DNA of 64,000 nt, taken from the NCBI RefSeq assembly GCF_900101455.1, contig NZ_FMZJ01000008.1, positions 124,001 through 188,000 on the forward strand, given 5' to 3'. The notes under the pieces are model-generated. The model saw nothing but the letters and a program-made list of their open reading frames with translations, had not been told where the DNA came from and searched no databases. This stretch comes from Sphingomonas sp. YR710. Its GTDB lineage: Bacteria > Pseudomonadota > Alphaproteobacteria > Sphingomonadales > Sphingomonadaceae. Positions within the stretch are counted from its first letter, which is position 1; each line of letters opens with the position of its first letter. A program made the translations under genes and the position numbers. Below are positions 8,821 to 17,013 of this stretch, in pieces.

Positions 8821-9848
8821 CGATATTGCCTCCGTCCGAAGAATATGGCGCGATGGTGCTGCTGGTCGACGATCAGGCAATCGTCGGGGAAGCTTTGCGC
8901 CGGGCGCTGGCCGACGAGGCAGGCATCGATTTTCATTATTGCCGGGATCCTGCCGATGCGATCCGCGTCGCGGAGGCCGTTCAGCCGACTGTGATCCTGC
9001 AAGATCTGGTGATGCCCGATGTCGACGGTCTCGACCTCGTCCGGCGATACCGGCAGGACCCCGTCACGTCTCGCGTCCCGATCATCGTTCTTTCGACAAA
9101 GGAGGATGCCTCGATCAAGCGCGAGGCATTTTCGGCGGGCGCCAACGACTATCTGGTGAAACTGCCGGACCGGATCGAACTTGTCGCGCGCATTCGCTAT
9201 CATTCGCACGCCTTTCAGACCCAGCTGCAACGCGATCAGGCGTATCGCGCCCTGCGCGAAAGCCAACAACAGCTGATGTTGGCGAATCTCGAATTGCAGC
9301 GGCTGATTCTGGCAGATGGCCTGACGGGCCTCAGCAATCGCCGCCACTGCGATGAATATCTGACGGCTGAATGGGAGCATTCGCTACGGCGGCAAAGCCC
9401 CCTGTCGGTGCTCATGATCGATGTCGACGACTTCAAGAAATATAATGATCACTATGGGCATCTGGCCGGCGACGAGGTCCTCAGGCAGGTCGCGAACACC
9501 ATCCGCGCAAACTGCCTGCGAACCACGGACCTGGCCGCACGCTTTGGCGGGGAGGAATTCATCATGGTCCTGGATACGCCGTCCCTGACCTATGCGGAGG
9601 AAGTGGCGACCAAATTGTGCCGGGATGTGCAAGCCCTGCAGTTGGAGCATGAGGGATCCAGCACCAGTACATTTGTCACTGTCAGTGTGGGAGGCGCGAT
9701 GGCGATCCCGCGGGAAGGGTATAATCCCGCGGACCTCGTCCACGCTGCTGACGAAGCGCTCTATGAAGCGAAACGGATGGGCAAGAACCAGGCGATGGTG
9801 AAATGCGCGCCGTGGTTCGACATCCTGAACGAGATCTGGAAAATGTGA
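8817..9848 (+). CDS. wspR: Receiver-GGDEF diguanylate cyclase (WspR)
   Basis: 343 residues. The receiver domain has phospho-acceptor Asp63 (VILQDLVMP). A helical stalk RDQAYRALRESQQQL leads to a GGDEF domain with active site GGEEF at 244-248. An inhibitory I-site RTTD lies at 235-238, exactly five residues before it, so product inhibition should operate. The stalk and receiver closely match Pseudomonas WspR. The enzyme makes cyclic di-GMP from two GTP once phosphorylated by WspE. It ends the operon. No exopolysaccharide or effector gene follows, so its outputs must be encoded elsewhere. Confidence 0.93.
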   Translation: MTILPPSEEYGAMVLLVDDQAIVGEALRRALADEAGIDFHYCRDPADAIRVAEAVQPTVILQDLVMPDVDGLDLVRRYRQDPVTSRVPIIVLSTKEDASIKREAFSAGANDYLVKLPDRIELVARIRYHSHAFQTQLQRDQAYRALRESQQQLMLANLELQRLILADGLTGLSNRRHCDEYLTAEWEHSLRRQSPLSVLMIDVDDFKKYNDHYGHLAGDEVLRQVANTIRANCLRTTDLAARFGGEEFIMVLDTPSLTYAEEVATKLCRDVQALQLEHEGSSTSTFVTVSVGGAMAIPREGYNPADLVHAADEALYEAKRMGKNQAMVKCAPWFDILNEIWKM

Positions 9849-10021
9849 GATGGAGCCGAAGGTATTGCGGCCCCCCTCGATCGGAATCTTATGAGATCTG
9901 ACCCGCGTGCCATGGATCTTTGCGAGAGGGGCGGTTGTAACCTGCCTCATCGATCATCATGACATAGTCGTCCCGCCGCTTCGCATGTGCGTCACGGGAT
10001 ATTAACCGCAATCGCTTTCGC

Positions 10022-10456
10022 TTAGCCCTGCGGTGTCAGTCCCGCAGCGGCGAGGCCGGCCAGCGCGCAGATCTCGTCATTATCGGAAGTGTCGCCGGTG
10101 ACGCCGACCGCGCCAATCGGCTGGCCCTGACCATCGACGACAATGACGCCCCCGGCGGCCGGAATGATTCCGTTAGGCGCGATGGGGCCAAGCGATGCCA
10201 CAAAGGTCGGGCGCTCGGCAGCCATCGTACCGATGGTTCGGGAAGAGACGCCCAGCGCCAGCGCGCCGCTTGCCTTTCCGATCGCGATCTGCGGGCGCAG
10301 GGTGGAAGCGGCATCCGATCGTTCAAAGGCAATCAGGTGCCCTCCCGGATCAAGCACGGCGATGCTCAGCGGCTTGAGGTTGAGTGCGGCCCCCTTCTCA
10401 AATGCTGCGGCGATAATCACTTTTGCCTGTGCGAGGCTGATCTTGGTCAAGGGCAT
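10022..10456 (-). CDS. GlcG/HbpS family (DUF336) heme-binding-like protein
   Basis: 144 residues starting MPLTKISLAQAKVIIAAA, the usual opening of the GlcG/HbpS (DUF336) family. Conserved segments include LKPLSIAVLDPGGHLIAFER, GGVIVVDGQGQPIGAVGVTG and the C-terminal DNDEICALAGLAA. Some family members (Streptomyces HbpS) bind heme; others are cofactor-binding proteins of unclear role. No signal peptide is seen. It lies on the same strand about 140 nt downstream of a TonB-dependent receptor, so a link to uptake of the receptor's ligand is possible. A longer upstream start (10519) is in frame but gives no family-like sequence. Confidence 0.8.
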   Translation of the reverse strand: MPLTKISLAQAKVIIAAAFEKGAALNLKPLSIAVLDPGGHLIAFERSDAASTLRPQIAIGKASGALALGVSSRTIGTMAAERPTFVASLGPIAPNGIIPAAGGVIVVDGQGQPIGAVGVTGDTSDNDEICALAGLAAAGLTPQG

Positions 10457-10595
10457 TTCCTTGTGACGACATAGCAACTGAATGCGGCGCTGCTTGCTAT
10501 ATATCGACAGGGTGCGCAAGCGGCAGCGTGCCGCGGCGGAAGTCGAAAAACGCCTGCTTCATGGCCAACATGCGCAGCGGCCGGCTGCGGAAACG

Positions 10596-12974
10596 TCAGA
10601 AGCGAACGTCCAGGCCAAGCCTGAAGGTGCGCGGGCGTAACGGTGTTATCTGGTCGCGGCGCGCCACGCCGAAAGGGTTGCCATAGGCAAAACTGTTGCC
10701 CTGAATATTGCCGATATTGTCGATTTTGAATGACACAGCGAACCGGCCGAAATCGATCCGCGCTCCGGCGTCGGCCACCACATAGCTGCCTTGCGGGATG
10801 TCGAGCAGCGGCCCCAGCCCGAGCTGTGACAGGCCGACAAAACGCAGCGATGCGTCGGCGGTCAGCATCGTGCGCGGCCTGATCTCCTTGTGCCAATCCA
10901 TGGCGAAGTGCGCGCCATTTCGGGCGATATTCGGTAACGTCCGGGCTATGCGCTTAATGCCCTGCCCGCTGCTGGCCGCGAAGCCGGGTGCCGGATCGGC
11001 CAAGTTGCTGTCGTTGACAAATGCTGCCGCGCTGAGCGCAAGTGCGGCCGACGGGTGCCACGAAATCTCGCCATCGATTCCATAGATAATGCCGCGTCCG
11101 ATATTGGTGGTGTAAGGTAGGCCCGAGCTGTCGATCAGATCGGCCTGGATGTTGTGCCAGTTGGCCACGAAGATCGTGGCGCGGGCGGAAAGCCGATCAC
11201 GGGTGGCATCGCCCATCCGGATGCCGAATTCCTTCATGAACAGGTTGTCGGCGACGAAGCGCTGGCTTTTCAGTCCCGATTCCGATGGCGCAACGGCCAA
11301 ACCGCCGGCGCGATATCCCTGCTGGTAGTGGAAGAAGGCGGACAGCGGCCCGCCGGGATGCCAGTCGAGTGCCAGCGTCCCGGAAAAGCGGGTCGCACTT
11401 CGGGAGGACTTCTGGCTCTTGTCGATCGGCTCGTCAATCAGCGCACCGGTGCTGCGCGCGATGGTGACCCGCTCGCCGGCCATGGCGGTCAGCGTGCGCG
11501 TAAGGGGCAAGGAGAACTGACCGAACATGCCCGCTTCCGCCTGGCTATTGGCGACGCCGGTGATCTGCATCGGCGCTTGCGGCGGCCCCAACGATCGGGA
11601 AAGAACGCTCAGATTCGCCAGAACTGTTACCCCGGCGACCCAGGGTACACGCGGGCTGCCGCCCGACAAGCGCGTTTCGTGCGAGAACAGCTTGATGTCA
11701 TTATTTTCTTCGAAACGCGTCGGCGTGGTTGTGCCGCCATATCCGGTCGCATCGAACACCGTCGTCAGCTTGTGGCGTGCGAGCGACGTGGTCGTAACCA
11801 GTTCGATGCTGCCGAACTTCCGGCGGGCGGAGACATAAGCAAGCCGATAGGCATTTTTGAAAGGTTGTGGAATCAGCGTGTTGCGCGTGAGCGGGGGATC
11901 ACCGCGCAAAACATATTGCCCGTCATCGCTGACGATATGCTGGAGGAGAGAGCCGAGGTCGATTGTCCATCCGTCCAGATCCTCGGCCCGCAGGCTCAGG
12001 CGACCGCCATAGCTCGTGGTGCCGTTGATGTTGCGCAGACCCCGGGCCGGTGAATCGATATAGCCGGCCGCACGCCCGCCAAAGGAGACGACGCGAACGG
12101 CGAACCGGCCGTCGACCACCGGAAGGTTGAGCATTGCCGCGCCGTCCTGACTGATCCCGCCATGCTGGGTGAAGCCCGTGTTGGCGGATGCCGTTGCCGA
12201 AATTCTGTTGGTGTCGGGCAGGTTGGGGATCAGGCGGATGACCCCGCCCAGCGAAGATGCGCCATACAGCGTGCCCTGCGGACCGACCAGTATCTCGACC
12301 CGTTTCATGTCGTAGAGATTGAGGTTCGGATCCGGTGCGTTGTAGTTGAGCCGGACGTCGCCAAGATACTGCCCCGCCGTGGCCTGTGTCGGGCCGCTGA
12401 AACTGCTGTCGGCGATGCCGCGGATGAAGATCTTCTCGCGTCCCGGGCCAAGATTGGTCGAACCGAGCGCCGGCGTCAGCCGGATGATCGCGGAGGTTCC
12501 CGCCGCGGCGTTGCCCGCAAGCCAGCCCCGTTCCAGTTCCATGAATTTTACGGAACCGGGATAATGGTCGAGCAGCATGTTCTGCTTGCTCGCCGTGACG
12601 ATGATTTCTGTCGGCTCCTGCGCAGCCGGAGCGACCGGTGCGGCGGGCGGCCTGTTGGAAGGTCGGGGCTGCCTGCGCCGCCAGACGATCCGGATTGTAG
12701 CCTGATCGTAGAAAATGGCCTCCGCATCGATACCGTGCAGCACGCGCGCCAGTGCTGCACGTAAAGGAAGGTCGCCGCGAACGCCGGGGGAGGGCCTGGT
12801 CGCAAGGTCAGGGTCGGTAATGGTGATCGTGATTCCGGCCTGCGCGCCAAGCGCTCCGGCGACATCACCGAGACGGCCCGGCTTTATGTTCCAGCCCTGC
12901 GCATGGGCTGCAGCAGCGGCGCCAAGGGCGAAAGCGACACTCGCGGCTGCCGCCGTCCACCTAATGCACCGCAC
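10596..12974 (-). CDS. TonB-dependent receptor with N-terminal signalling (STN) domain
   Basis: 792 residues. Residues 1-25 form a signal peptide ending AAHAQ. A secretin/TonB N-terminal short domain (about 27-85) is the part that contacts FecR-type regulators. The plug follows (about 115-235), then a 22-strand-type beta-barrel ending in phenylalanine (RLGLDVRF). The STN domain together with the adjacent anti-sigma and sigma genes shows a transducer that both imports its ligand and reports it. The ligand (ferric siderophore, heme or another chelate) cannot be read from sequence. Its start overlaps the fecR-like gene by 14 nt. Confidence 0.9.
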   Translation of the reverse strand: MRCIRWTAAAASVAFALGAAAAAHAQGWNIKPGRLGDVAGALGAQAGITITITDPDLATRPSPGVRGDLPLRAALARVLHGIDAEAIFYDQATIRIVWRRRQPRPSNRPPAAPVAPAAQEPTEIIVTASKQNMLLDHYPGSVKFMELERGWLAGNAAAGTSAIIRLTPALGSTNLGPGREKIFIRGIADSSFSGPTQATAGQYLGDVRLNYNAPDPNLNLYDMKRVEILVGPQGTLYGASSLGGVIRLIPNLPDTNRISATASANTGFTQHGGISQDGAAMLNLPVVDGRFAVRVVSFGGRAAGYIDSPARGLRNINGTTSYGGRLSLRAEDLDGWTIDLGSLLQHIVSDDGQYVLRGDPPLTRNTLIPQPFKNAYRLAYVSARRKFGSIELVTTTSLARHKLTTVFDATGYGGTTTPTRFEENNDIKLFSHETRLSGGSPRVPWVAGVTVLANLSVLSRSLGPPQAPMQITGVANSQAEAGMFGQFSLPLTRTLTAMAGERVTIARSTGALIDEPIDKSQKSSRSATRFSGTLALDWHPGGPLSAFFHYQQGYRAGGLAVAPSESGLKSQRFVADNLFMKEFGIRMGDATRDRLSARATIFVANWHNIQADLIDSSGLPYTTNIGRGIIYGIDGEISWHPSAALALSAAAFVNDSNLADPAPGFAASSGQGIKRIARTLPNIARNGAHFAMDWHKEIRPRTMLTADASLRFVGLSQLGLGPLLDIPQGSYVVADAGARIDFGRFAVSFKIDNIGNIQGNSFAYGNPFGVARRDQITPLRPRTFRLGLDVRF

Positions 12975-13932
12975 CGTCAGCAGGCTTCATTGTCCATCCG
13001 TCGGCATCGGATTGCAGGGTAACGTTCAGGGCAGGCGCAAGTCGTTGCAGCTGTTCGGCTCCCGTACCATCGAGCACGATGGTTCCGAAAAAGGATCGGC
13101 CGGCGATAGCGGGCGATACGGTGATACGGATTCCGAGCGAACGGCCAAGATCGCTCGCCACCTGGGACAGCGGTTCACCCGCATAGATCAGCCGCCCTTT
13201 TTCCCAAGTGCCGACCGCCTCGGCAGCCGTGCGTATCACGCGAACGGTTCCGGACGATGGGCGATCGACGAGTGCCTGTCCCGCGTCCAGTGCGACAGGC
13301 GCCCTGCCGGGGTTGTAGATCACCTTGCCTTCCGCCACGGCGACCCGGACTTCGTCGGCATCATGGACGACATTGAACACTGTCCCTACATCCTCGACGC
13401 GATTATCGCCCACTTCGAGACGGAAGGGGCGGGCGCTGTCATGGCGGATCTGGAACAGCGCTTCGCCCGACGCAAGCGCGGCAAAGCGCGGATTGTCATG
13501 ATCGAAAGTCATCCGCGTCGATCCGTTGAGCATGATCTTCGTCGTGGGGTCGAGCATCACGGTGCGGTGTTCGCCCGGTCCCGTCAGAATCTCGTAGCGG
13601 CTGGACAGAAGGTGCGGGCCCAGGCCGATGGTCAGCGCGATCGACGCCGCCAGCGCTCCGCTCCCCCATAGCCAGCGGCCCGATCGGCGCACGGGTTCAT
13701 ATTCCTGCGGCGGGTCACCCGCATCATTGGCGGCTTCGTGGAAGACCAGGTCCGGCAGCAATGGCTCGATCGCCTGGTCGGTCTGTTCGATCAGGTCATA
13801 GGCTTCCGCATGAGCCGGATCTTCGCCCAGCCATTCGGCAAACGCTTCCCAGTCGGCATCGCCGCCATGGCGAAGCCGGATATGCCATTCGATGGCAAGC
13901 GCACGTAGCGGCTCCGGCATTTCAGTATCCAT
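12961..13932 (-). CDS. FecR-type anti-sigma regulator
   Basis: 323 residues. The N-terminal cytoplasmic domain (DUF4880-like, DWEAFAEWLGEDPAHAEAYD) should hold the sigma factor. One membrane segment lies at about residues 90-112 (WLWGSGALAASIALTIGL). The periplasmic FecR domain contains LTGPGEHRTVMLDPTTKIML and a C-terminal DUF4974-like segment (GEPLSQVASDLGRSLGIRI). The start at 13932 has GGGGGGAGA about 6 nt upstream and overlaps the sigma gene stop. The gene sits between its sigma factor and its receptor, the classic fecI-fecR-fecA order. Confidence 0.88.
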   Translation of the reverse strand: MDTEMPEPLRALAIEWHIRLRHGGDADWEAFAEWLGEDPAHAEAYDLIEQTDQAIEPLLPDLVFHEAANDAGDPPQEYEPVRRSGRWLWGSGALAASIALTIGLGPHLLSSRYEILTGPGEHRTVMLDPTTKIMLNGSTRMTFDHDNPRFAALASGEALFQIRHDSARPFRLEVGDNRVEDVGTVFNVVHDADEVRVAVAEGKVIYNPGRAPVALDAGQALVDRPSSGTVRVIRTAAEAVGTWEKGRLIYAGEPLSQVASDLGRSLGIRITVSPAIAGRSFFGTIVLDGTGAEQLQRLAPALNVTLQSDADGWTMKPADGAVH

Positions 13933-14536
13933 GACGATCTCCCCCCCCGCTGAGATACCGCGAGTCCCTTGGATCCCCATCAAGACGAAGCTTCGCTGTT
14001 GCGATGGCTTCATAGGCCCGCGCCAGATGCTTTTCGACGGCGCTCAGGCTGATGCCGATATCAGCTGCGATCTGGCGCTGGGGCTCGCCGTCGATCCGAA
14101 AACGCCGGAAAATCATGCGGGTCCGCTCGGGCAATCCGTCCAGTGTCCGTTGGAGGATCGCGAGCTGCTCGCGTGCGATCAGCCGCGTTTCCGCCGAGGG
14201 TTGCTCGTCGACTTCCCGATCATCACCGCCCTGGGCATCCACCCAATCCTCCTCGCGCCGCGTCCGGCGATGCGCGGTACGACGGTGAAGCAGGAAATGG
14301 TTGTTGGTCATCTTGTAGAGATAGGCGCGCGGTTGCTCGACCGGGCCGATCCCCCCGGCGGACAGCTTGAGGCTGACTTCCTGAAGGATGTCCTCTGCCT
14401 CGTCCGCTGAGGCGCCACGCACCATAAGATAATGCAGCAGGGCGGCGCGCGCATCCATGAAGGCTCCGAGCAGCCCGCTACTCGACATGATCTGCTTGAC
14501 GTCCTCAATCAGGTACGGAGCGCGAGCCCCGCTCAT
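13922..14536 (-). CDS. ECF RNA polymerase sigma factor, FecI-like
   Basis: 204 residues at most. Region 2 (YLMVRGASADEAEDILQEVS) and region 4 with its helix-turn-helix (QRQIAADIGISLSAVEKHLA) are both clear; there is no sigma 1 or 3 domain, as in the FecI family. It should direct transcription of the receptor operon when the receptor signals through the FecR-like partner. The start is uncertain: ATG at 14536 has no good ribosome binding site, and an internal ATG at 14488 (MSSSGLLGAF) is equally plausible and would give 188 residues. Confidence 0.85.
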   Translation of the reverse strand: MSGARAPYLIEDVKQIMSSSGLLGAFMDARAALLHYLMVRGASADEAEDILQEVSLKLSAGGIGPVEQPRAYLYKMTNNHFLLHRRTAHRRTRREEDWVDAQGGDDREVDEQPSAETRLIAREQLAILQRTLDGLPERTRMIFRRFRIDGEPQRQIAADIGISLSAVEKHLARAYEAIATAKLRLDGDPRDSRYLSGGGDRHGY

Positions 14537-14684
14537 TGGGGGCCGCCAAATGGCGATCCGCTTTTCTGGGCCGTGAATAGCAGGGATCGGTCAGCGGTCA
14601 AATGAGACTGGCGGAAGCCCTCACCGCAATCGCGATCGGCGCCACCGGATCCGTCGAACTTTGTGGTGAGGGTGGGTCCCGCAG

Positions 14685-14722
14685 CCGGTGTCACAGGGGC
14701 GATTGGAGAATGATCCGTGCCC
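14685..14722 (+). promoter_or_regulatory. Leader element, copy 1 of a 38-nt repeated 5' leader
   Basis: This 38-nt block runs from CCGGTGTCACAGGGG through GGAGAATG to the GTGCCC start of the next gene. It matches 32 of 38 positions at 15172-15209, where it again ends exactly at a GTGCCC start. GGAG is about 8 nt from the GTG in both. It may be a shared translational or regulatory leader. No riboswitch class is recognised. Confidence 0.5.
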
Positions 14723-15073
14723 GACGATCTACCGGCCATCGCGGTTCCACCCGTGCCTGCCGCCGCGCCTTCCGCTGCGCCTTTGCAATCCGGCGATCCG
14801 TGCCGCCACATGCCGGAGAAAGGATCGCATGCGGCCGTGCGGGTTGCCGTGGATACCCTTGCGGCAAGCCCCGCGAAGGCGATCCGGATGAGATCGAATC
14901 GTCGCCATCTCGTCGTCGCACTGGGCGGCGGCGCGATGGCGACGGTTGGCGCCCAGCGTTGGCTAAGCCGATTGCTGGGGGATGATCTGGCGGCGCTTTT
15001 CCTGGTCATGATCGTCCTGGTCGTGCTGTTCGGGTTGTTGGCTCCGCGCGTCGGCAACGCCACCCGCAAATGA
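14717..15073 (+). CDS. Small membrane protein of unknown function
   Basis: 118 residues from a GTG start with GGAGA upstream. The N-terminal half is proline/alanine rich and contains two cysteines. The C-terminal half has a weakly hydrophobic stretch (RRHLVVALGGGAMATVGAQ) and one strong membrane helix (LAALFLVMIVLVVLFGLL) before a short basic tail. No family is recognised. It lies divergently from the FecI-like sigma gene. It shares its leader sequence with the next gene, which suggests co-regulation. The coding call rests on the helix and the ribosome binding site, so it is moderate. Confidence 0.5.
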   Translation: MPDDLPAIAVPPVPAAAPSAAPLQSGDPCRHMPEKGSHAAVRVAVDTLAASPAKAIRMRSNRRHLVVALGGGAMATVGAQRWLSRLLGDDLAALFLVMIVLVVLFGLLAPRVGNATRK

Positions 15074-15171
15074 GTTGCGCGTGGCACGCCCGCGATTTTC
15101 GGGCCGCTGTGCCGACCGCGATGGCGTTCACACACGAACACCGAATTTCTTGGTGGGGATCGCTTCTCCCC

Positions 15172-15209
15172 CCGGTGTCTCAGGGGGGAATGGAGAATGT
15201 CTCGTGCCC
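15172..15209 (+). promoter_or_regulatory. Leader element, copy 2 of the 38-nt repeated 5' leader
   Basis: Second copy of the block at 14685-14722. Just upstream, CTTCTCCCCCC (about 15162-15172) can pair with GGGGGGAATGGAGA, so the ribosome binding site GGAGA (15192-15196) could be sequestered in a hairpin. The same pairing is much weaker in copy 1. The shared sequence is seen directly; a regulatory role is inference. Confidence 0.45.
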
Positions 15210-15713
15210 TTCGCAGAAACGATCGTCGTCGATATTCCGCGGGTTAACCGCTTCCGGCCGGCGGCGCCTGTGCGCTTCGCCTATGTCAGTCCGGTCTATC
15301 GGAAGAAGGCCATCATGCCGCCGCCGGCCGCCATCGTAGCGCGGAATCCCGGTGCTCCGGTCGTGTTATCTGCCGATGACAAGCTAACCGCGATCGAGCG
15401 CACCACCATCGCCTTGTCGCTTGGCGATCCCATCACGAGCGTGAAGCCGCCAGGCCGGTACGCCAGGAGCGGTCTTGCCATCCTGTTGTTCGGTCCCCGT
15501 CGCACGTTCGTGCTCGCCAATCCCCGGCTCGAAGCGCTGCGACGTTACGCGATCCTGTTTCGCCACGCGGACCCCGAAGCGGACGCAGCCGCCGAGGCAC
15601 TTCGCGAGGCGGGGTATTCGGCCGGGCAGATTGACGAGATCGACAAGCGCTCCGCGCCGCCCCGCCGCAAAGGCCGCACCTGGATAAGCAGGTTCTGGCC
15701 AGCGGCTTCCTGA
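15204..15713 (+). CDS. Hypothetical protein
   Basis: 169 residues from a GTG start placed exactly at the end of the repeated leader, with GGAGA about 8 nt upstream. No signal peptide or membrane helix. The middle contains a hydrophobic strand GLAILLFGPRRTFVLANPRL. The C-terminal part (EADAAAEALREAGYSAGQI) reads like a small helical domain, followed by a basic tail. No family is recognised. A longer in-frame ATG at 15075 adds residues without features and bypasses the leader. Confidence 0.5.
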   Translation: MPFAETIVVDIPRVNRFRPAAPVRFAYVSPVYRKKAIMPPPAAIVARNPGAPVVLSADDKLTAIERTTIALSLGDPITSVKPPGRYARSGLAILLFGPRRTFVLANPRLEALRRYAILFRHADPEADAAAEALREAGYSAGQIDEIDKRSAPPRRKGRTWISRFWPAAS

Positions 15714-15824
15714 CCAACGCCGCCGCTGATGCCGTCCCGCACCAGACCGGCACGGCCAGGCGAACACCCAGCATCCCCCCCGACGTCCACGGCATTCCAT
15801 GGACCCAATATGAGAGACTGCCAC

Positions 15825-16634
15825 ATGCATAATCCGATCACATCCCGTTCCAGCCTGTTCGCGGCGGCCATCGCGTTTCTATTCGCGGTACCGGGCACGT
15901 CCGCGCAGGCGCAGAGCGCCGATGCATCGCAGCCTGAGGATCAGGGGAATAGCAAGGATCATATCATCATCGGCGCGGGGGCCAGCTACGTGCCGGCCTA
16001 TCAGGGCGCCGATAAATATATCGTGATGCCGGTACCGGCGATCGATGTGGCCTGGGGACGATTCTACGCCAATCTGCGCAACGGCATCGGCGTCAATGCC
16101 ATCGATACGGGCGTGCTGACCATCGGCGGTGGCGTGAGTGTAATGCCCGGCTACCGTGCCAAGGATGCGCCCGCGGGAATAGGCAAGCTTGCATTCGGAG
16201 TCGGCGGGCGAATCTACGCCAATGTCAGGAAGGGCGGCTTCATCGCTACCGTCGGCGCGACCAAGGGCTTCTCGGGCGGGACCAAGGGCCTGATCGCAGA
16301 TGCGAGCCTGTCCTATCCGGTCAATATTTCCTCGCGCCTCACGCTCATTCCCACGATCGGAACGACATGGGCCGACAAGAAGCACAATGATCGCTATTTT
16401 GGCGTCTCTGCCCGGCAGTCGCTGGCGTCCGGGCTTCCCGAATTCCATACCGGCAGCGGCTTCAAGGATGCATCGGCGATGCTGACCGCCAATTACCGCC
16501 TGACAAGCCGTATCAGTCTGGGCGCTTCGGGCGGGGTGACTACCCTGCTCGGGAAGATGAAGGACAGCCCGCTCGTCTATCATAAGACGCAGCCCGTCGG
16601 CTTCCTGTCCTTATCCTATCGATTCGGCTCGTAA
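15825..16634 (+). CDS. MipA/OmpV family outer membrane protein
   Basis: 269 residues. The signal peptide runs to about residue 30 (AVPGTSAQAQ). The mature protein begins with a short acidic region, then alternating beta-strands with the MipA/OmpV pattern (GAGASYVPAYQGADKYIVMP, IGVNAIDTGVLTIGGGVSV) and a C-terminal strand ending SLSYRFGS. Family members form small outer-membrane barrels; E. coli MipA scaffolds murein enzymes, and others affect antibiotic or nutrient entry. The start at 15825 has GAGAG about 8 nt upstream. Upstream in-frame ATGs at 15729 and 15810 would spoil the signal peptide. Confidence 0.82.
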   Translation: MHNPITSRSSLFAAAIAFLFAVPGTSAQAQSADASQPEDQGNSKDHIIIGAGASYVPAYQGADKYIVMPVPAIDVAWGRFYANLRNGIGVNAIDTGVLTIGGGVSVMPGYRAKDAPAGIGKLAFGVGGRIYANVRKGGFIATVGATKGFSGGTKGLIADASLSYPVNISSRLTLIPTIGTTWADKKHNDRYFGVSARQSLASGLPEFHTGSGFKDASAMLTANYRLTSRISLGASGGVTTLLGKMKDSPLVYHKTQPVGFLSLSYRFGS

Positions 16635-16727
16635 GCCAATTCGGATTCTGCCCGGCGATCTTGCGGCCATCAGCGTCAGAGGCTTCGGCCTATGCGTTAT
16701 CGCCGGCAGAAGGCGAAACTCGGAATA

Positions 16728-16811
16728 TCAGCCGATGAAAAACAGGCTGAGAGCCAGCGTTTGCGTGCCAAGAAAGGCGGCAAACATCAGAAGTCCTTCG
16801 AAGCGATCCAT
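16728..16811 (-). CDS. 27-residue putative membrane peptide
   Basis: A 28-codon frame reading MDRFEGLLMFAAFLGTQTLA followed by LSLFFIG and TGA. It is one hydrophobic helix with an acidic/basic N-terminus, the layout of bacterial single-pass small membrane proteins. AAGGA sits 8 nt before the ATG, and a well-spaced TTGACA/TATAAG promoter lies about 54 nt upstream of the ATG (predicted start site), so it has its own complete expression signals. No homologue is known to me. It is far below usual annotation limits. The promoter and ribosome binding site are seen; translation and function are inference. Confidence 0.6.
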   Translation of the reverse strand: MDRFEGLLMFAAFLGTQTLALSLFFIG

Positions 16812-16859
16812 TACACATTTCCTTTCAATCTGACGTGCGTCGCAATGGCGCGATGCAGC

Positions 16860-16894
16860 ATACTAACGTGGCTTATACTAAGCTACGTTAGTAT
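16860..16894. promoter_or_regulatory. 35-bp palindromic operator overlapping the promoter
   Basis: Arms ATACTAACGTGGCTTA (16860-16875) and TAAGCTACGTTAGTAT (16879-16894) match as inverted repeats at 15 of 16 positions around a 3-nt centre. The palindrome covers the -10 box and all of the -35/-10 spacer of the minus-strand promoter, a placement typical of repressor operators (TetR-like or similar). No regulator gene lies next to it, so the cognate protein is unknown. Confidence 0.75.
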
Positions 16895-16900
16895 TGTCAA
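16872..16900 (-). promoter_or_regulatory. Sigma70-type promoter for the 27-residue peptide
   Basis: On the minus strand, TTGACA (16900-16895), a 17-nt spacer and TATAAG (16877-16872). This is close to the housekeeping consensus and unusual in such GC-rich DNA. The predicted start is near 16865. It points away from cobA and toward the small membrane peptide. Confidence 0.7.
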
Positions 16901-17013
16901 GTCGAAGCGGCAGCCGGCTTGGCGCGCAGATTTCTGCCATATATGGGTCTGCAAGGTGCGCTCCGAGCGGCTGCTCGAAAGCGCGATAGCGAATCGATGA
17001 AATGAATTGGGCG

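Noticed and set aside
16692-17000. Plus-strand frame of about 102 codons after the MipA-like gene
   Set aside because: It runs through the palindrome and opposite the small membrane peptide, has no ribosome binding site and no features.
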